Notes under the pieces: model-generated
Told to the model about the DNA's origin: nothing
Database searches by the model: none
What the model saw: the letters and a program-made list of their open reading frames with translations, nothing else
Translations under genes and position numbers: made by a program
Shown here: positions 12,105 through 24,485 of the stretch, piece after piece
Position numbering within the stretch: the stretch's first letter is position 1
Layout: each line of letters starts with the position of its first letter
From: Rhipidocladum racemiflorum
Taxonomy: Eukaryota; Streptophyta; Magnoliopsida; Poales; Poaceae
NCBI GenBank assembly: GCA_036346355.1
Contig: CM070578.1
Location: 14,522,501-14,586,500, forward strand
Direction of reading: 5' to 3'
DNA: 64,000 bases

Positions 12105-12626
12105 TTAGTTAGTTTGGCGACCTTAGATTCAAAACTGCCCTGCTTACCAAGAGGATCGAACGAACTGCATCGCAGGACACAATGATGCACATTAATTAGT
12201 GATAGCAAAATTAACCAACGAACGATTCCAAGCTCCCATTGCATGACGAACACGCGCAAGCGTAAAAGCAGAATACGCTTCAAACCCCAGCACGAATGAA
12301 TTGACCAGCTAAAAACGCGCTCGGCTCCGTCCTCTCTGCAGCACGCACGCCACACGGGTTGCCTTCAAGCCCGGCCCAGTCCAACTCCAATCGTAGGGCA
12401 CCGCGTGTAGGGCTGGCTATTGAGCCAGATCGGCTCGTTAGGCTAATGAGTCGATCAAAGGTCAGCTTGGTTTGGTTTGATAAAAAAAAAAGTTTAAGTT
12501 ACTCGTGAGCATCTCACGAGCTATGTCAGCTAAGATGAGCTAAACTATATAAGCTAGGGTAATTAGTCAGGAGCTAAACTAAATTATGTTATGAGTATAT
12601 ACCACGTATTAACACGTCGTACATGC
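12105..12626. other. Intergenic DNA, no recognised gene
   Basis: No gene or clear repeat is seen between the MITE and the hAT relic apart from a short A-run at 12482-12491. Confidence 0.5.
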
Positions 12627-12634
12627 AACACGAG

Positions 12635-13405
12635 CAGTGGCGGACCCAGCAAAAAAAATTAGGTGGGGCGAACTTGAGCGACAAACTTAACTAAAAGTAA
12701 AAATATACCGTATAGACACCACATTTGTATTCCAATCACATACATTAGAGTGTAAACGGTAAATGAACGACATAGAAGAAGATTTAAGATGATACCTCTC
12801 ACATGAAAAGTAAACACCAATTTTTCAACCATATAATTCAAAATTCATCAAGTGATTGAAAAATAATAGATCATCCTGTTAATTTAACAAATAGATAAAT
12901 AAGGACAAGTGAGATATAATGAAGTGATCATATACTAAAAAGTGATTAATATTATGAAAATACATACCACTACTTAAGCACTAAGCGTGTCTTAGTTGTC
13001 TAGGTTATGTTGGCAATTCCATTCTCTGGTTTTTGATGGCTTGAAACCTATTCTTAATGTTATCACAATCAAGTCCTTTAAAAATGCCCTTCTCAATGTA
13101 GCACAACATCAAGTCATTAAATCAATCATCATGTTGCGCAAATCAGCCTTGATTAAGTGCATAGTCGAGAAGGCTCTTTCAACCGCTGCAGTTGCCACTG
13201 GTCAGATCAATGCCAACTCAATGAGGCGATAGACCAATGAAAAAGCAAGATGTTTTTCAGTTTCAACCATCTTTAGGGCCAAACTTCCAAGATCATGACA
13301 AATAATGAAATCATCAACTCTTCACACATGTATAATGAAGGTCCCAAGTTGATCCGGTAGCTGGGGCGGCCGCCCCACCATGCCTAAAGGGAGGGTCCGC
13401 CCCTG
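12635..13405 (-). mobile_element. Deleted hAT transposon
   Basis: Ends are CAGTGGCGGACCC and its inverted partner GGGTCCGCCCCTG (one mismatch in 13). The element is flanked by a perfect 8-bp duplication, aacacgag (12627-12634 and 13406-13413), the hAT signature. It is 771 bp, far too short for a full transposase, and contains a C-terminal transposase relic on the minus strand. Confidence 0.92.
12996..13360 (-). pseudogene. hAT transposase C-terminal (hATC dimerisation) relic
   Basis: The minus-strand translation near 13130-13220 reads PVATAAVERAFSTMHLIK followed by ADLRN, the conserved hAT C-terminal dimerisation segment of the zinc-finger MYM-type-like transposases. An in-frame stop precedes PVATAA, and upstream domains are absent. 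It is a relic inside the deleted hAT element. Confidence 0.8.
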
Positions 13406-13413
13406 AACACGAG

Positions 13414-14233
13414 GACTACAGTTAAGACTCAGCTTGGCTGTTTTTTTTACAAACTGAGTTTATAACAGCCAATTTCTAGCAGCGAGCTTTCATCTCTTCT
13501 GACAGAACAGACGAACCCACGGGGGAAGGAAAGAAAGTAATTTATCCCTTGGAATTAAAGCACCGATGATAATAATTAATAATAATAATCGGAATAAGTC
13601 CACGTGGGCACGTGGCATGCGGGTTCGCTCCCTCTCTCCTCGTGCGCCGAGTGGGCCCACGCGCCACGACACCCTACCCTCGCAGAGCGTGGGGGGGCCC
13701 GCACGGACCCACCCTCTCCGTCGTCTAATTCGTCATTGGATTACCGAATCTACCTACGCTTAATTTGTACTAACTGTTTATTTTGAAATGGCGTTACTCC
13801 GTCGCTGGCTGATAGTGATGGACGAGATATATTCATATATAGTGGCCGTTCCATGCATGTTTCCACCGGTATAATTTGGTTGTATATAGAGAACATATAT
13901 AGCAGTGCATGCAGTAGGGCATGGTTGTACGCGGAGAAAACGCATTCAAGGTGTGCTCTCTTTGATACCATATAATTTAGCAGCCATTTAGTTTATCGCC
14001 AAAATGGCAAATTAAATCTGTATAGGCGTTACTAGCCTCTTATATAGGTTCCTCATGCATACCTTAGCGGAGTATCAATTAAAATTGCTCGCATGCAGCT
14101 GAAGGAGTAAACCCCAGCTAAAACTTACGCTAATATACTTTTTATGCCTACTGCAGAAGATAAACAACGCAGATCGTACCTCGCCCAAGCTTACCTGTGG
14201 TGCGCAAAGAAAAAGGAAAGAAATCAGCAACGC
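13414..14233. other. Intergenic DNA, no recognised gene
   Basis: Mixed composition with a short GC-rich part near 13600-13700. No gene, RNA or repeat that I can support. Confidence 0.5.
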
Positions 14234-14242
14234 TCCTCTATC

Positions 14243-14433
14243 GGAAAATTTTGTATTTAATACAACTTTTGACTCGCATTTACAAAACAATACAACAATT
14301 TCGCGTATTTACAAAAAAAAAAAGTCAGTGATGTCCGGTTTTTGGAAAACCAAAAATGCATGTCCGGTTCTCTAAAAACCGGAGATGGCTTGTTCGGTTC
14401 TCCAAAAACCGGTGATGGGCTTGTCGGCCATGT

Positions 14434-14467
<34 letters not shown>

Positions 14468-15004
14468 TTTTTCTGTTTTTTCAACTCGAAATAATTCAAA
14501 TGCAAATAACTTTCTCTATACAACTCCAAATTCAACGAGACAACTTTCTAAATTTGTGTAAAATCATTTAGATTATGAATATGCAAAAATGTTTTAGTTT
14601 TGATTATTGTGCAGAATACGCAATAACCGTTTTCTGCACAATAATCAAAACTAAAATATTTTTGCATACTCAGAATCTAAATGATTTTACACAAATTTAA
14701 AAAGTTGTCTAGTTGAATTTGGAGTTGCATAGCGAAAGTTATTTGCATTTGAATTACCTCGAGTTGAAAAAACAGAAAAAGCAAAAAATAAATAAATAAA
14801 GCCATAGCCGGTTTCTGGTAAACCGGACAAGCCCATCACCGATTTTTGGAGAACTGAACAAGTTATCTCCGGTTTTTGAAGAACCGGACATATATTTTCG
14901 GTTTTTCAGAAACCGAACATCACTGATTTTGTTTATAAATACGCGAAACTGTTGTATCATTTTGTAAATACGAGTTAAAAGCTATATTAAATACGAAATT
15001 TTCC
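14243..15004. mobile_element. Foldback Mutator-like element, 762 bp
   Basis: The whole element is one long inverted repeat: arms of about 370 bp mirror each other around a centre near 14628, where TTGTGCAGAATACG faces its complement. Ends are GGAAAATTTTGTATT and its reverse partner. A perfect 9-bp duplication, tcctctatc, flanks it (14234-14242 and 15005-15013), as expected for Mutator-like elements. The arms contain repeated CCGGTTTTTGG-type boxes. No transposase, and no captured gene that I recognise. Confidence 0.92.
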
Positions 15005-15166
15005 TCCTCTATCGAGTCATGTACGGCAAGGCAACTACCTGAAGCTGGCCGTCAAACCCCACCCCCTCACCACAGCCCATCTCGATCGTCCACCTTGCAT
15101 CCAACGGTTGGAGCCACCCCATCCCACCCTTCCCCCGCGAGACAGCACACCGCGCCTTCAGCCAGC

Positions 15167-15174
15167 CCATAAAT
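15167..15174 (+). promoter_or_regulatory. Possible TATA box of the UXS gene
   Basis: CATAAATA lies about 145 bp before the start codon in a C-rich stretch resembling a grass 5' leader. A second AT-rich stretch at 15279-15296 is too close to the ATG to serve a normal leader. Not certain. Confidence 0.4.
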
Positions 15175-15314
15175 ACGCCCTCGCCCACCGCTCACACCCG
15201 TCGTCGCCTCGCCCCCGGGCCTCTACCAGTCCAAATTGCATCCAGGTCCCTGGAGTTCTTACAGAAGAGGGCTTTCCGTTATATATAATTTTATATCCTG
15301 GTCCTTCTCCGGAG

Positions 15315-18300
15315 ATGGCGTCGGAGCTGACGTACCGCGGTGGCGCATCCCCAGCCGCCTGCGCTGGCGCGGGCGGGTACTCCCCCAAGCCGTCCAAGCC
15401 GATCGCGTGGCTGCCCCGCGCCGCGCGGTACGCGGCCGGCGAGCACCGCCCGCTCTTCGCCCTTGCCGGGATGCTCTTCGCTGCCGCCGTCTTCTCCATC
15501 GTCAACTACGGCGGCTCCTCTGGCTCCTCCTCCTACTCCTCCGGCGGGGCCGTTTCCTCCTTCAACCCCCTCAGCCGCTTCTCCGTGGAGCCCGCCGCGC
15601 GCCACCACCAGGCGGCCCACCACTTCGTCGGCGGCAAGGTGCCCCTGGGGCTGAAGCGGAAGGGGCTCCGCGTGCTGGTCACCGGCGGCGCCGGTTTCGT
15701 GGGGAGCCACCTCGTGGACCGGCTGGTGGGGCGCGGCGACAGCGTGATCGTGGTGGACAACCTCTTCACGGGGCGCAAGGACAACGTGATGCACCACTTC
15801 GGCAACCCAAACTTTGAGATGATCCGCCACGACGTCGTCGAGCCCATCCTCCTGGAGGTCGACCAGATCTACCACCTCGCCTGCCCCGCCTCCCCCGTCC
15901 ACTACAAATACAACCCCGTTAAGACGATCATATCCTTTATTATCTCTAATTAATTATTAATCCCCTTTACGTTTCTTCCTCGACGCATATGAATGCTTTG
16001 ATCTTGCAATGCTCGGTAAAAAAAAAAAATATTGCGTTTTTGGTGGGAAATGTTTGTGGTAACTGGTAAGAGAGATTTTGCTTTTGAGTGTGTAGCCTCG
16101 TCGGTTATTGCGCATCTGGGCGATACATAGTTTACGCCTTAGATTCCGTGTTGGTTTGTGAATTGGGAATCTGGGGCGGGAAGGGGAATTTTGGATGTAT
16201 GAGGCTCAGGATTTGCGCCACGTTTCGCCGTGAATTTTGGAGTTTTCTGCCTGATCAGAGCTTCAGATGTGTCGTGCATCGTGGTGTTGAAGCAGAGCTT
16301 GGCCATTTCGGATCTCTCTGTGCTCCTCAATGGGTTGATCAAATTTACTTCTTTGTTTGCATCGTTCAAATGTGTCGTCTAGTGTTTAGCTTAATTCAGA
16401 TGGTTGAGATGAAGTCGAAGATTTCGAGTCTTTAGATCGTTTCGTTGTCAGAATTATACGAGTTTTGCATAAACACTGGTGTGAATGCTGAATGGAATTT
16501 AGTCTGCTTTTGGTAGGAAAGTGAGCAAAAGTTGCAGCTATAATCTTATCCTTTGTGATCAAGATTTTAAGATGAGGCGTCTTTAGATCAAAGATTGACC
16601 TAATTGTTTCGTACAGTTTACTTTGCTTTATGATCTCCTAATGGGAGAAGAAAGCGAAAGCAAGCGCACGTTACGTTTGGATCTGGGTGAGTTGTGGAAC
16701 TTGCTTAACTCTGACATAAAGTATGGATTTGAACAGCTAAGAAGTGAGGTCCAAGTGGCCTTTGCCCCTTTCTTTCTAAGCAACTTTGATTACCGTTCAC
16801 TTCACATAATTTTCCTTGTGCTTTCTTTTGCAATTATTAGTGGAGATTTAGCCTAACAGCCAACTGATGATAATATCAAAACGTCAAAAGGGAGCATGAT
16901 CTTTTGGAAATGGTTTGTGTAAAGCCTTAACCTTTGAGATGGCACAAGACCAATGTGGTTGGGACACTAAACATGCTTGGATTGGCGAAGAGGATCGGAG
17001 CCAGGTTCCTCCTCACCAGCACCAGTGAAGTCTACGGTGATCCTCTCCAGCACCCTCAGGTGGAGACTTACTGGGGCAATGTTAATCCTATTGGTAATAA
17101 CTCTTCCCATAATCTGCTGTATGAATTTCCCAAGTACGATAATTTGATAGCACTTTATTCTTTATCATGTTTCTTGGATCTGTCATGTTGAGGTAACCTG
17201 TTGTTGGTTGAGATCAAAGAGAGATCCAAGTTGGATCCATGCATATGGGAAAATTTTTCCAATCTTCGCTTTGCACGAAACTGTTGGCTACCAAACTAAT
17301 GCTGTTTCTCACCGCACATTCATTCAATGGCATGCTTTTGTATGATGTTGAGCGGTAGACTCATTGAACATAGATTCGGGGTTTGTCCCTAATTTATTAC
17401 TCAGCAGCAGTGGTAAGAGTTTGGGGATCTGATTGTGGGGGTGGCCTGAAAGAAAAACAAAACATATGCAAGTTAGACCATTTACTATTACAAAAGAAAG
17501 CTCTGTTGTGTCCAATCTCTGTTTTTTTTACCTCAAGCAGTAGAAAGAAGAAATGAGCTTTTTAAAATAGTGATGTTGACCTGAAGCTTACTGTTTCATG
17601 AAAAAGCCTTGTAATACGCTTGGGAAAAGGGTTGTTTGGATCTTACTAGCTGGAGATGCTGGCTGTGGAATCTTGCCTCTTGCATGCTTTGATTCTTTTT
17701 GGTAGAAAGGGACAATTTTGGTTGGTGGAATGTGCTCCTGTAGGGCCACTTTGTGGATCCCTTTTTAATAAAGGAAGGGGGGGGGGGGGGGTGCGCAAAA
17801 CTGTGCAATTGCTTAACAAAACATTCACCAACCAAGATACTTATAACAACCAACAGAACAGAACAGGAGGAAAGTTTGTTGAGCTAGATAACTACAGCTA
17901 GTACTTGCTCCATGTCTCATAAATGGATTTGCAGCGTACTGTTTAAATTCTTTGCCTGCTCTGGATAAGTTTTACTGATGCGAATGTTTTCCCTGAATAA
18001 TAGGTGTCAGGAGCTGCTATGATGAGGGCAAGCGTACAGCTGAGACATTGACCATGGACTACCACCGTGGTGCCAACCTTGAGGTATAATGCCATTTATA
18101 ATGTTGCAAACACTAAAAGTTACATTCATTCATCTGGAAATCGATTTTCATGTGTGGTGATTGGTGATTTTTGTTGTATTCAGGTGAGGATTGCTCGGAT
18201 CTTTAACACATATGGCCCTCGCATGTGCATTGATGATGGCCGTGTTGTCAGCAACTTTGTTGCTCAGGTACACACTGCCCTTACTATACTGGTTACAAAA

Positions 18301-19195
18301 CCTTGAGGATCTTACGATTGTTTACATAACACTGAAATGGTTTATGTGTAATTATGGTAACAGGCGCTAAGGAAGGAGCCTTTGACGGTTTACGGTGATG
18401 GAAAGCAGACCAGAAGCTTCCAATACGTGTCTGATCTGGTAGGTTTATCTCAACCCATTGAATAAAACAATTATCAATGTTATTTGAACATTTGAGAAGC
18501 ACTTGGCAGAATGGTACTAATCAAGTAGTTAGGCTTCCAGTGGCACCTCTTGCTTTCTCCTTCTAGTGCTTGGCGTAGCTCCTGCCTGATATTTTTTTAA
18601 AAAAAAGGCTTCCAGTGGCTTAGACCTTGTACATAAATTGCAAACAAGCATTCTTTTGTAACAAGTGGGATGCTCGATTTATTTGTTGCCAGGAAACTAG
18701 GCAATTCAGTCCTTCACAACTGCTGTTTGCATTGCAGTAGGTTAAAATGACAAATTTGTTATCAATTAGGACCAGAGTAACAACAGACAATGGTCAAGAT
18801 TTGATAGTTCTCTCGGATTATACCTACATGACGTGGCATTTGCATTTCTTGTACTGATGTTGGTCTTCTGCCAGGTTGAGGGGTTGATGAGGCTGATGGA
18901 AGGGGAGCACGTAGGGCCATTCAACCTGGGTAACCCCGGTGAGTTCACCATGCTGGAGCTGGCCAAGGTTGTCCAGGACACCATTGACCCGAATGCACGG
19001 ATTGAATTCCGTTCCAACACTCAGGATGACCCGCACAAGCGCAAGCCTGACATCAACCGCGCCAAGGAGCTCCTTGGGTGGGAGCCAAAGATCCCCCTCC
19101 GTGAGGGCCTTCCCCTCATGGTCAAAGACTTCCGCAACCGCATCTTTGGTGACCAGGACAGTGCCGGCATCACCACCGTAGACCAACAAGGTTAG
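15315..19195 (+). CDS. UXS: UDP-glucuronic acid decarboxylase (UDP-xylose synthase), membrane type
   Basis: This enzyme converts UDP-glucuronate to UDP-xylose with bound NAD+, supplying xylan and other xylosylated glycans. Exons joined by splice signals: 15315-15929, 16946-17093, 18004-18083, 18184-18267, 18364-18438, 18875-19195; together 1323 bp, 440 residues, the usual length. Residues 1-46 are a short cytosolic tail, about 47-65 a single membrane anchor, so it is a type II Golgi-type isoform. The Rossmann NAD motif GGAGFVG is at 124-130, the catalytic TSTSE segment at 229-233, and the YxxxK pair at Tyr260 and Lys264. An in-frame ATG at 15108 would add 69 residues, but MASELTYRGG is the family start. 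Intron 1 is an AT-AC intron. A foldback transposon ends 310 bp upstream. Isoform number cannot be assigned. Confidence 0.95.
15930..16945 (+). other. U12-type AT-AC intron in UXS
   Basis: Exon 1 ends ...AACCCCGTTAAGACGATC and is followed by ATATCCTTT, a perfect U12 5' splice site. The intron ends ...GCCTTAACCTTTGAGATGGCAC before AAGACCAAT. CCTTAAC (16925-16931) is the U12 branch-point consensus and lies 14-15 bases from the AC end, the normal spacing. No GT donor near the junction would keep the conserved protein sequence NPVKTI-KTNVVGTLN intact, so the AT-AC assignment rests on both protein continuity and splice signals. Confidence 0.93.
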
Positions 19196-19654
19196 AAGGG
19201 AGCGTAAGACATGCAAGTTTTGGTGGCCTGCTTCTAGCTGCCTGGTTACTCTCCTTACTGACAAAGCTATGGCCGCATGGTTCTTCGGGAGCGTTACTAA
19301 AATACCTTGGTTGTTTCTGTAATGTTATTCTTTTTCTTGTAATATTTTCTTCCCCCCAGTCTCTCAGCTATACCAATTTTCCGGTCGGTCTTCTAATTCT
19401 TTGTTGCGATCATAGCATTATATGGTATAAATTACACGTTCTCTTAGAAGCCAGAAAATTGTGTACGTGCCCTGCTGCTTTAGGCAGCTGATGTTTCTCC
19501 AGAACTCAAAACTGAACTGGAACACGGCCTTTGATCTGATGAAACAAGATTTTATTGAGCATTTGTTCAGCACACTGTTTACATCACAACACCTGCTGCT
19601 TTTCTCATATATGATTCTGGATGAACTAGTAGTAGCGAGGGCGCGGTTCCATAT

Positions 19655-22600
19655 TTACATTCTGCACTGCTGGTGATGTGCTCGGCCGAGCCCGCAGAGG
19701 AAGCTACCTCGCCGCTGAGGCCGGCCATGTACTGACATCGGGCTGTCTGTGCCGTTGATCTTCTTGGATGCTGCCTGGTGGTAATTGCTGGGCTCTGACG
19801 GAGTTCTTACCCGGTCTTCGAGCTTGCAACGGCGACTGCGCCCATTGAGCCATGCGACAACGTCAGAAAAGACCAGCTCCACGTTCTCGTCAGGCTCTCC
19901 GGCGGTGAGGCCGTGCCACATCCCTGGGTACAGCTTTATAGTCTTGTCGGTGCTGGCAGCACGCTCGTATAGTGCATGGCTCACCTCCGGGTCGGTCACT
20001 GTGTCTGCTTCACCGTGCAGGACGAAGAATGGCATCTTCACCTGTCAAAAGCATATTCAGGAAGTACAGCAGAACTTAGGCCCATTTTTTGTTGCTGTCT
20101 GGTTGACATAGCTAACTAATCATGGAAAGATTTGTCTAGGATGTAGCGGCCTGAGCTTATTTATAGTACCTCGGACAAGCTATCTTCGACATCCATGCTG
20201 GTTCTCAGCAACTCCAGCGCAGTCTTCAGCCGTGGCTTGTCCTGGTAGATGAGCTTGTTTTTCCTTATCTGCTCAGCGTGCAGAAAAAAGGAGGTCTTAA
20301 TTTAGGAAAGAATTCTTAACGACATAAAAACTAAGAAGATCTTGTCACAGATGGTTCACTTGAACCTAGCAATGTGCTAGGAGTTCAGCATGTACAAAAT
20401 ACTGAAACCAACAAATAGTTCACCAACAAATGTGCTAGGAGTTCAGCATGTACAAAATACCATGTAACATACCGAAACCAACAAATAGTTTGCTAACCTT
20501 TTCGCGCTTGACGGGGTCCTTAAATGCCGAGTCAATGACATCTTTGGTTGGGACAATCTTCCACTTTGGGATGAGCTCCTCCACCTGAGTCAGAAGGGTG
20601 ATCACCACTGGATGCGGTTTCACCTTCTCTGATATCTATACCATGCAAAAGAATCCACACTTGAGAAAAGCAAGCAGCAAGCAGCAAGCCAGCTACAGCT
20701 GCATGCATGCGAATTCAGCCTAACATACACCTTGCACATCGGCGCCACAAGGACAGCGCCGTCCCAGAAGGTTGGATCTTTCCGATGCAGCAATAGAGCA
20801 ACAGCACCACCCATGGACTCGCCATACAGGAACCGGCTCCTGTTTCTGTACTCCTCCATGTCTGCATACGAACAATGTAGTCAATTCATCCAGTCTATAA
20901 AATCGTAATCAGGCAACAGATTTCATGCCTGTACGTACGAAGTTGAGAAGACTTAAAATGCGAGGTGCCGGAAGTTAATTCGTGCTGATGTTTTGAAGTA
21001 GAGAGAAGAATGTACAGAGAACCATGCATAGCATACTCAAAAACCCATGTTGGGAGTGTATAGGTATTATCCGGATGTTTTTATCCCAAAAAACATCTAA
21101 ATTTTGGACCGTACGATCAAAACACGCATCCGTCCGATCAAAACATAGCAACCCACCTCAAATTCAGGGGGACGTGCATCGATCTCAAAGCAAATCTAAT
21201 GGCTAGAAATTTGGATGATTTGCTAAAGAAAACATCCATGTGAATTACGTGAGTATTATTATTATTACATTGCTACTACATAAAAATTGGGCATACCGCG
21301 GTGCTTGTGACCGCGTTTTCACTTGTGCCGGTAAAAGTTTCGTGGTAGTTGATGATGGTAGAAGATAGATATATTACCGCAGATGGACTTGAAGAAACGG
21401 TCGCAGTCAGCCACGAGGTGGTCAAACTTCTGTATGTAGCACCTGGCACCCATGGACTTCCCATGGCCTTCGTAATCAATGCCGAACACACCATACCCCG
21501 CTGTGGCCAACCTGATCCCACATGCTGCCAGGAAACAATGTTCCCCACCATTAGACAAGGTATCAGGCCACCCAACATTTCCAAGCGTCGGTGACCAACC
21601 AGATGATCAATAAGAACACAACACGTTAGTCGAAACAGTCTCACTCTCATTGTCAGTAGCCACAAGTTGCAAGACAGCCAGAGTCCTAATAAGTTCAATA
21701 GATTAGGATTTTGCTAATAAGTTCGATCGACCTCAGGAGGTTGGGTCCCAGGCTATATTTAAGAATCATACGAGTCCTGTACAATGACATGCGATACGAT
21801 GCCAGTAGATGGGTTCAATTATGTATCTGCCTGATGGATCACAAGATTGATGCAGTGTTGATGAATACATATGCAGGATCACAAAATGTAGGCACTGCAT
21901 ACAAAGCAACATGCAACTATCTTTTCTGTGATCAGAAGCGAGGCAACGATAGTGATGCGCCAGATACGTACTAATCACGCTGGGATATTTGAGGAGTGTC
22001 GAAGTTGACATAAGCAAAACCAAGAAGGGACCAAGTCTACAATCATAAACAAAATGTTTACTGAAGTGATTGCAAAAATAATGGTTGTTGGATGGTGGCT
22101 CACCGGTCAAAATTGTCCTTGGTTTGCTTTTGAGTATGAAAATGACTAGCTTTGAAAACTATGGGAGAGAATAGTTTTCAGGTCAAAATTATGACCGAGT
22201 ATTTGTAACGTACGCAACCCTTATCCACAAAAGATTTCTTAACACGGAAACTAAATCGATGGAGTACCATCGACTGAACATGTACCAAAATGAAAACTTC
22301 TGTACTTTCTATTCTGTGGATGGACTAAAAGAGAACACAGCTTGAAGTCAAATCAGGACCAAAATTTCTAGATATCAAGAAATCCATCTGTATTTGGGTT
22401 ATACAGAACACATAGATTTCAAAATTTATGCAAAAAAAAAACCCATGATAACTCCAATTGAAAACATTTATGGACTATCTAAGCCAAATGCTACCAAGAA
22501 TTTCAGTAAACTTCTAAGGCAACCAACAATCTTGGCTGGAGCCCGAAATTATCGCTTTTATCCGATCAACTGCCTTCTTTATCAAAAGTATATTTCGCTT

Positions 22601-24485
22601 GCAGCCAAACAAAAGGATCCCCGTCACTAGCTACAAGTGGGAAGAGTGTTGCTAACTACTACCTACATTATTCTGAACTATCTTTTGCGGAAGTGTTCAT
22701 CTCAAAGCGTGAGACAGCAAAGAAACCGAGGAACAGGTCAAGCAAGACTACGAAATTCACATGTACTAGTTCTATGGGGGAAAAAAACTAAGAGAACAAA
22801 AAGGAATCCTCATTGGGAAATTTTGCTTTGAATCTGAAACTACCCAACAATGGGCATTAAGATTTTCAGAGCAAAGGGCAACATTAGCAAATGTACAGTA
22901 AAAAGTTCTTTTTCTACTAGGTATTCCTTCTTGTATCAAGGTTTTCTAGATGGTGTGTGCATGTAGGACGAGTGCTTCTGGAGTTACGGATATATTGCAT
23001 TGAATAGACAAGGACGGCTGTGCAGTTCGCAGAAACCTGCTCGTATCAAGTGCTATTGAAAGCCATGGAACAGTCCAATTCATTAAGGGTGTGTTTGGTT
23101 GGTGGGATGAGGTTGAATGGGATAGGAATAGGATGATTTTGTATCATTTGGTTTTATTATTTTAGGTAAATAGAATGATTTAGCATATATATGGAATATT
23201 TCTCAAATTTGTATCTCACCATTCAAGATTTGATGGTTGAATAACCAAATACATGGACGACTTTTTTTCTTGAACCATCTCATACATCTACCACTTGGTA
23301 TAAGCAACCAAACACACCCTAAGTACTGTATCTGTCACTAGCAAGTAGCAGCTCTTGTCAATTATCATTCCAGTTTCCTGTCAGCATTCGTCATACCGCT
23401 TCCTTAAAAGTTCAAGGAAACTTTTTCACTAACAGAATTTGCTAATAATCACACAAAAATGATCGAAAATTTTACATGAAGTCCTTACCTCGATTCTGTA
23501 AAAAGGATTAGCCCAGCTGTAAGCGACAGTTTGTAGGAAACTAGGAATATTACGCAATCGCAGCGTTCTAGCCTTCTCTATAGATGATAAGTTGTTTAAC
23601 CCTATGGGACGGATAAGTTTTTGCCAATGTGGCAGGAGAATGCTCTTGGCACCAGAAAGAAAACGGCTGGTTGTCTCCCATGCTATTCACATGCTCCCTT
23701 AATAGTCGAATTAATGCAGGGATCCAGAAGCATCAATAGTATTACTAAAAAAGCCTAAATTCGCCTAAATTCGCAGTACACGCTTGTGAAGTCATGGATG
23801 ATGTAAGGAAAAGATATATGAATAAATATCCCCATATGCTACGTGCACCAAAAATAATTGGTGACATCATCTAGACTTCCATACTCCTCTTCAGATTTCA
23901 TTTCTTTGGCATTGCAAAAGAAAAAGGAAAAATGGAAATAGGAACCAAGAACATGTAAAGTTCAAGTAGTACCTTTCATGAATCCACTGCATTCCATGCC
24001 GTAGCCTGAAGCAAATGAACACACACAAGTACACAACAACAAAAAGTCAATATCCATGATGAAATCATTAAAAAAAATCAAATTTTTTTTGCTTTGATTA
24101 CACGAGATTAACCAAGCCATTGTTAAAGCTTTGAAATGCGTGAGGTTAGGACCATTGTTAACTAGAAAGCTTTCGGTAGTACCATGGCAAAGGAAGACAA
24201 GCGCTATGGGCGAGGAAGAAGCAGGCAACCAGCCGCATGTGAAAAGCTGCGCCCCCCTTGGATTCCTTACATACTCCTGAACATAAGATCAACCATCAAA
24301 TCGATTAGGTCATCCAAAGAAGAAAAATATGTAGTCAAGAGAAGAACAGAAATTATCTAAATTAAAAAAGAAGAGAAGAACAGAAGGCAATCACTAACAA
24401 AGAAACAATTGATGCGATCCAAAGAGCAAGCACATACATACGCATAGAAATTAACTTTCCTCACCTCATGGTACTCAACATCCAT
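19655..24485 (-). CDS. Alpha/beta hydrolase, monoacylglycerol lipase / caffeoylshikimate esterase-like
   Basis: A serine hydrolase of the Hydrolase_4 (S33) group; relatives cleave monoacylglycerols, lysophospholipids or caffeoyl shikimate, and the substrate here cannot be read from sequence. Exons in coding order: 24465-24485, 24183-24276, 23973-24005, 21378-21524, 20731-20861, 20498-20635, 20170-20268, 19655-20041; total 1050 bp, 349 residues. All junctions are GT-AG and in phase. The oxyanion segment CHGYG is at residues 37-41, nucleophile Ser114 in GESMG, Asp234 in HGEAD, His264 in MWHGL, a complete triad. There is no signal peptide. The C-terminal 60 residues are basic and Ser/Gly-rich, ending LCGLGRAHHQQCRM. 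Intron 3 (21525-23972) holds a Tourist MITE. It converges on UXS with 459 bp between stop codons. Confidence 0.92.
20371..20490. repeat. 58-bp imperfect direct repeat in a lipase intron
   Basis: AATGTGCTAGGAGTTCAGCA starts at 20371 and 20429, and the following ACCAACAAATAGTT also recurs. It lies inside the intron between exons 7 and 6 and does not touch the splice sites. Confidence 0.8.
23087..23319. mobile_element. Tourist-like (PIF/Harbinger) MITE in the lipase intron
   Basis: Ends GGGTGTGTTTGGTTG and CAACCAAACACACCC are perfect inverted repeats, and the 3-bp duplication TAA flanks them (23084-23086, 23320-23322). At 233 bp it has no coding capacity. Confidence 0.9.

Noticed and set aside
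15108..15314. Upstream in-frame start for UXS at 15108
   Set aside because: The extra 69 residues are Pro/Ser/His-rich and unlike the family; MASELTYRGG at 15315 is the conserved start.
15158..15902. Minus-strand ORFs over UXS exon 1
   Set aside because: They mirror a GC-rich exon with clear UXS motifs on the plus strand.
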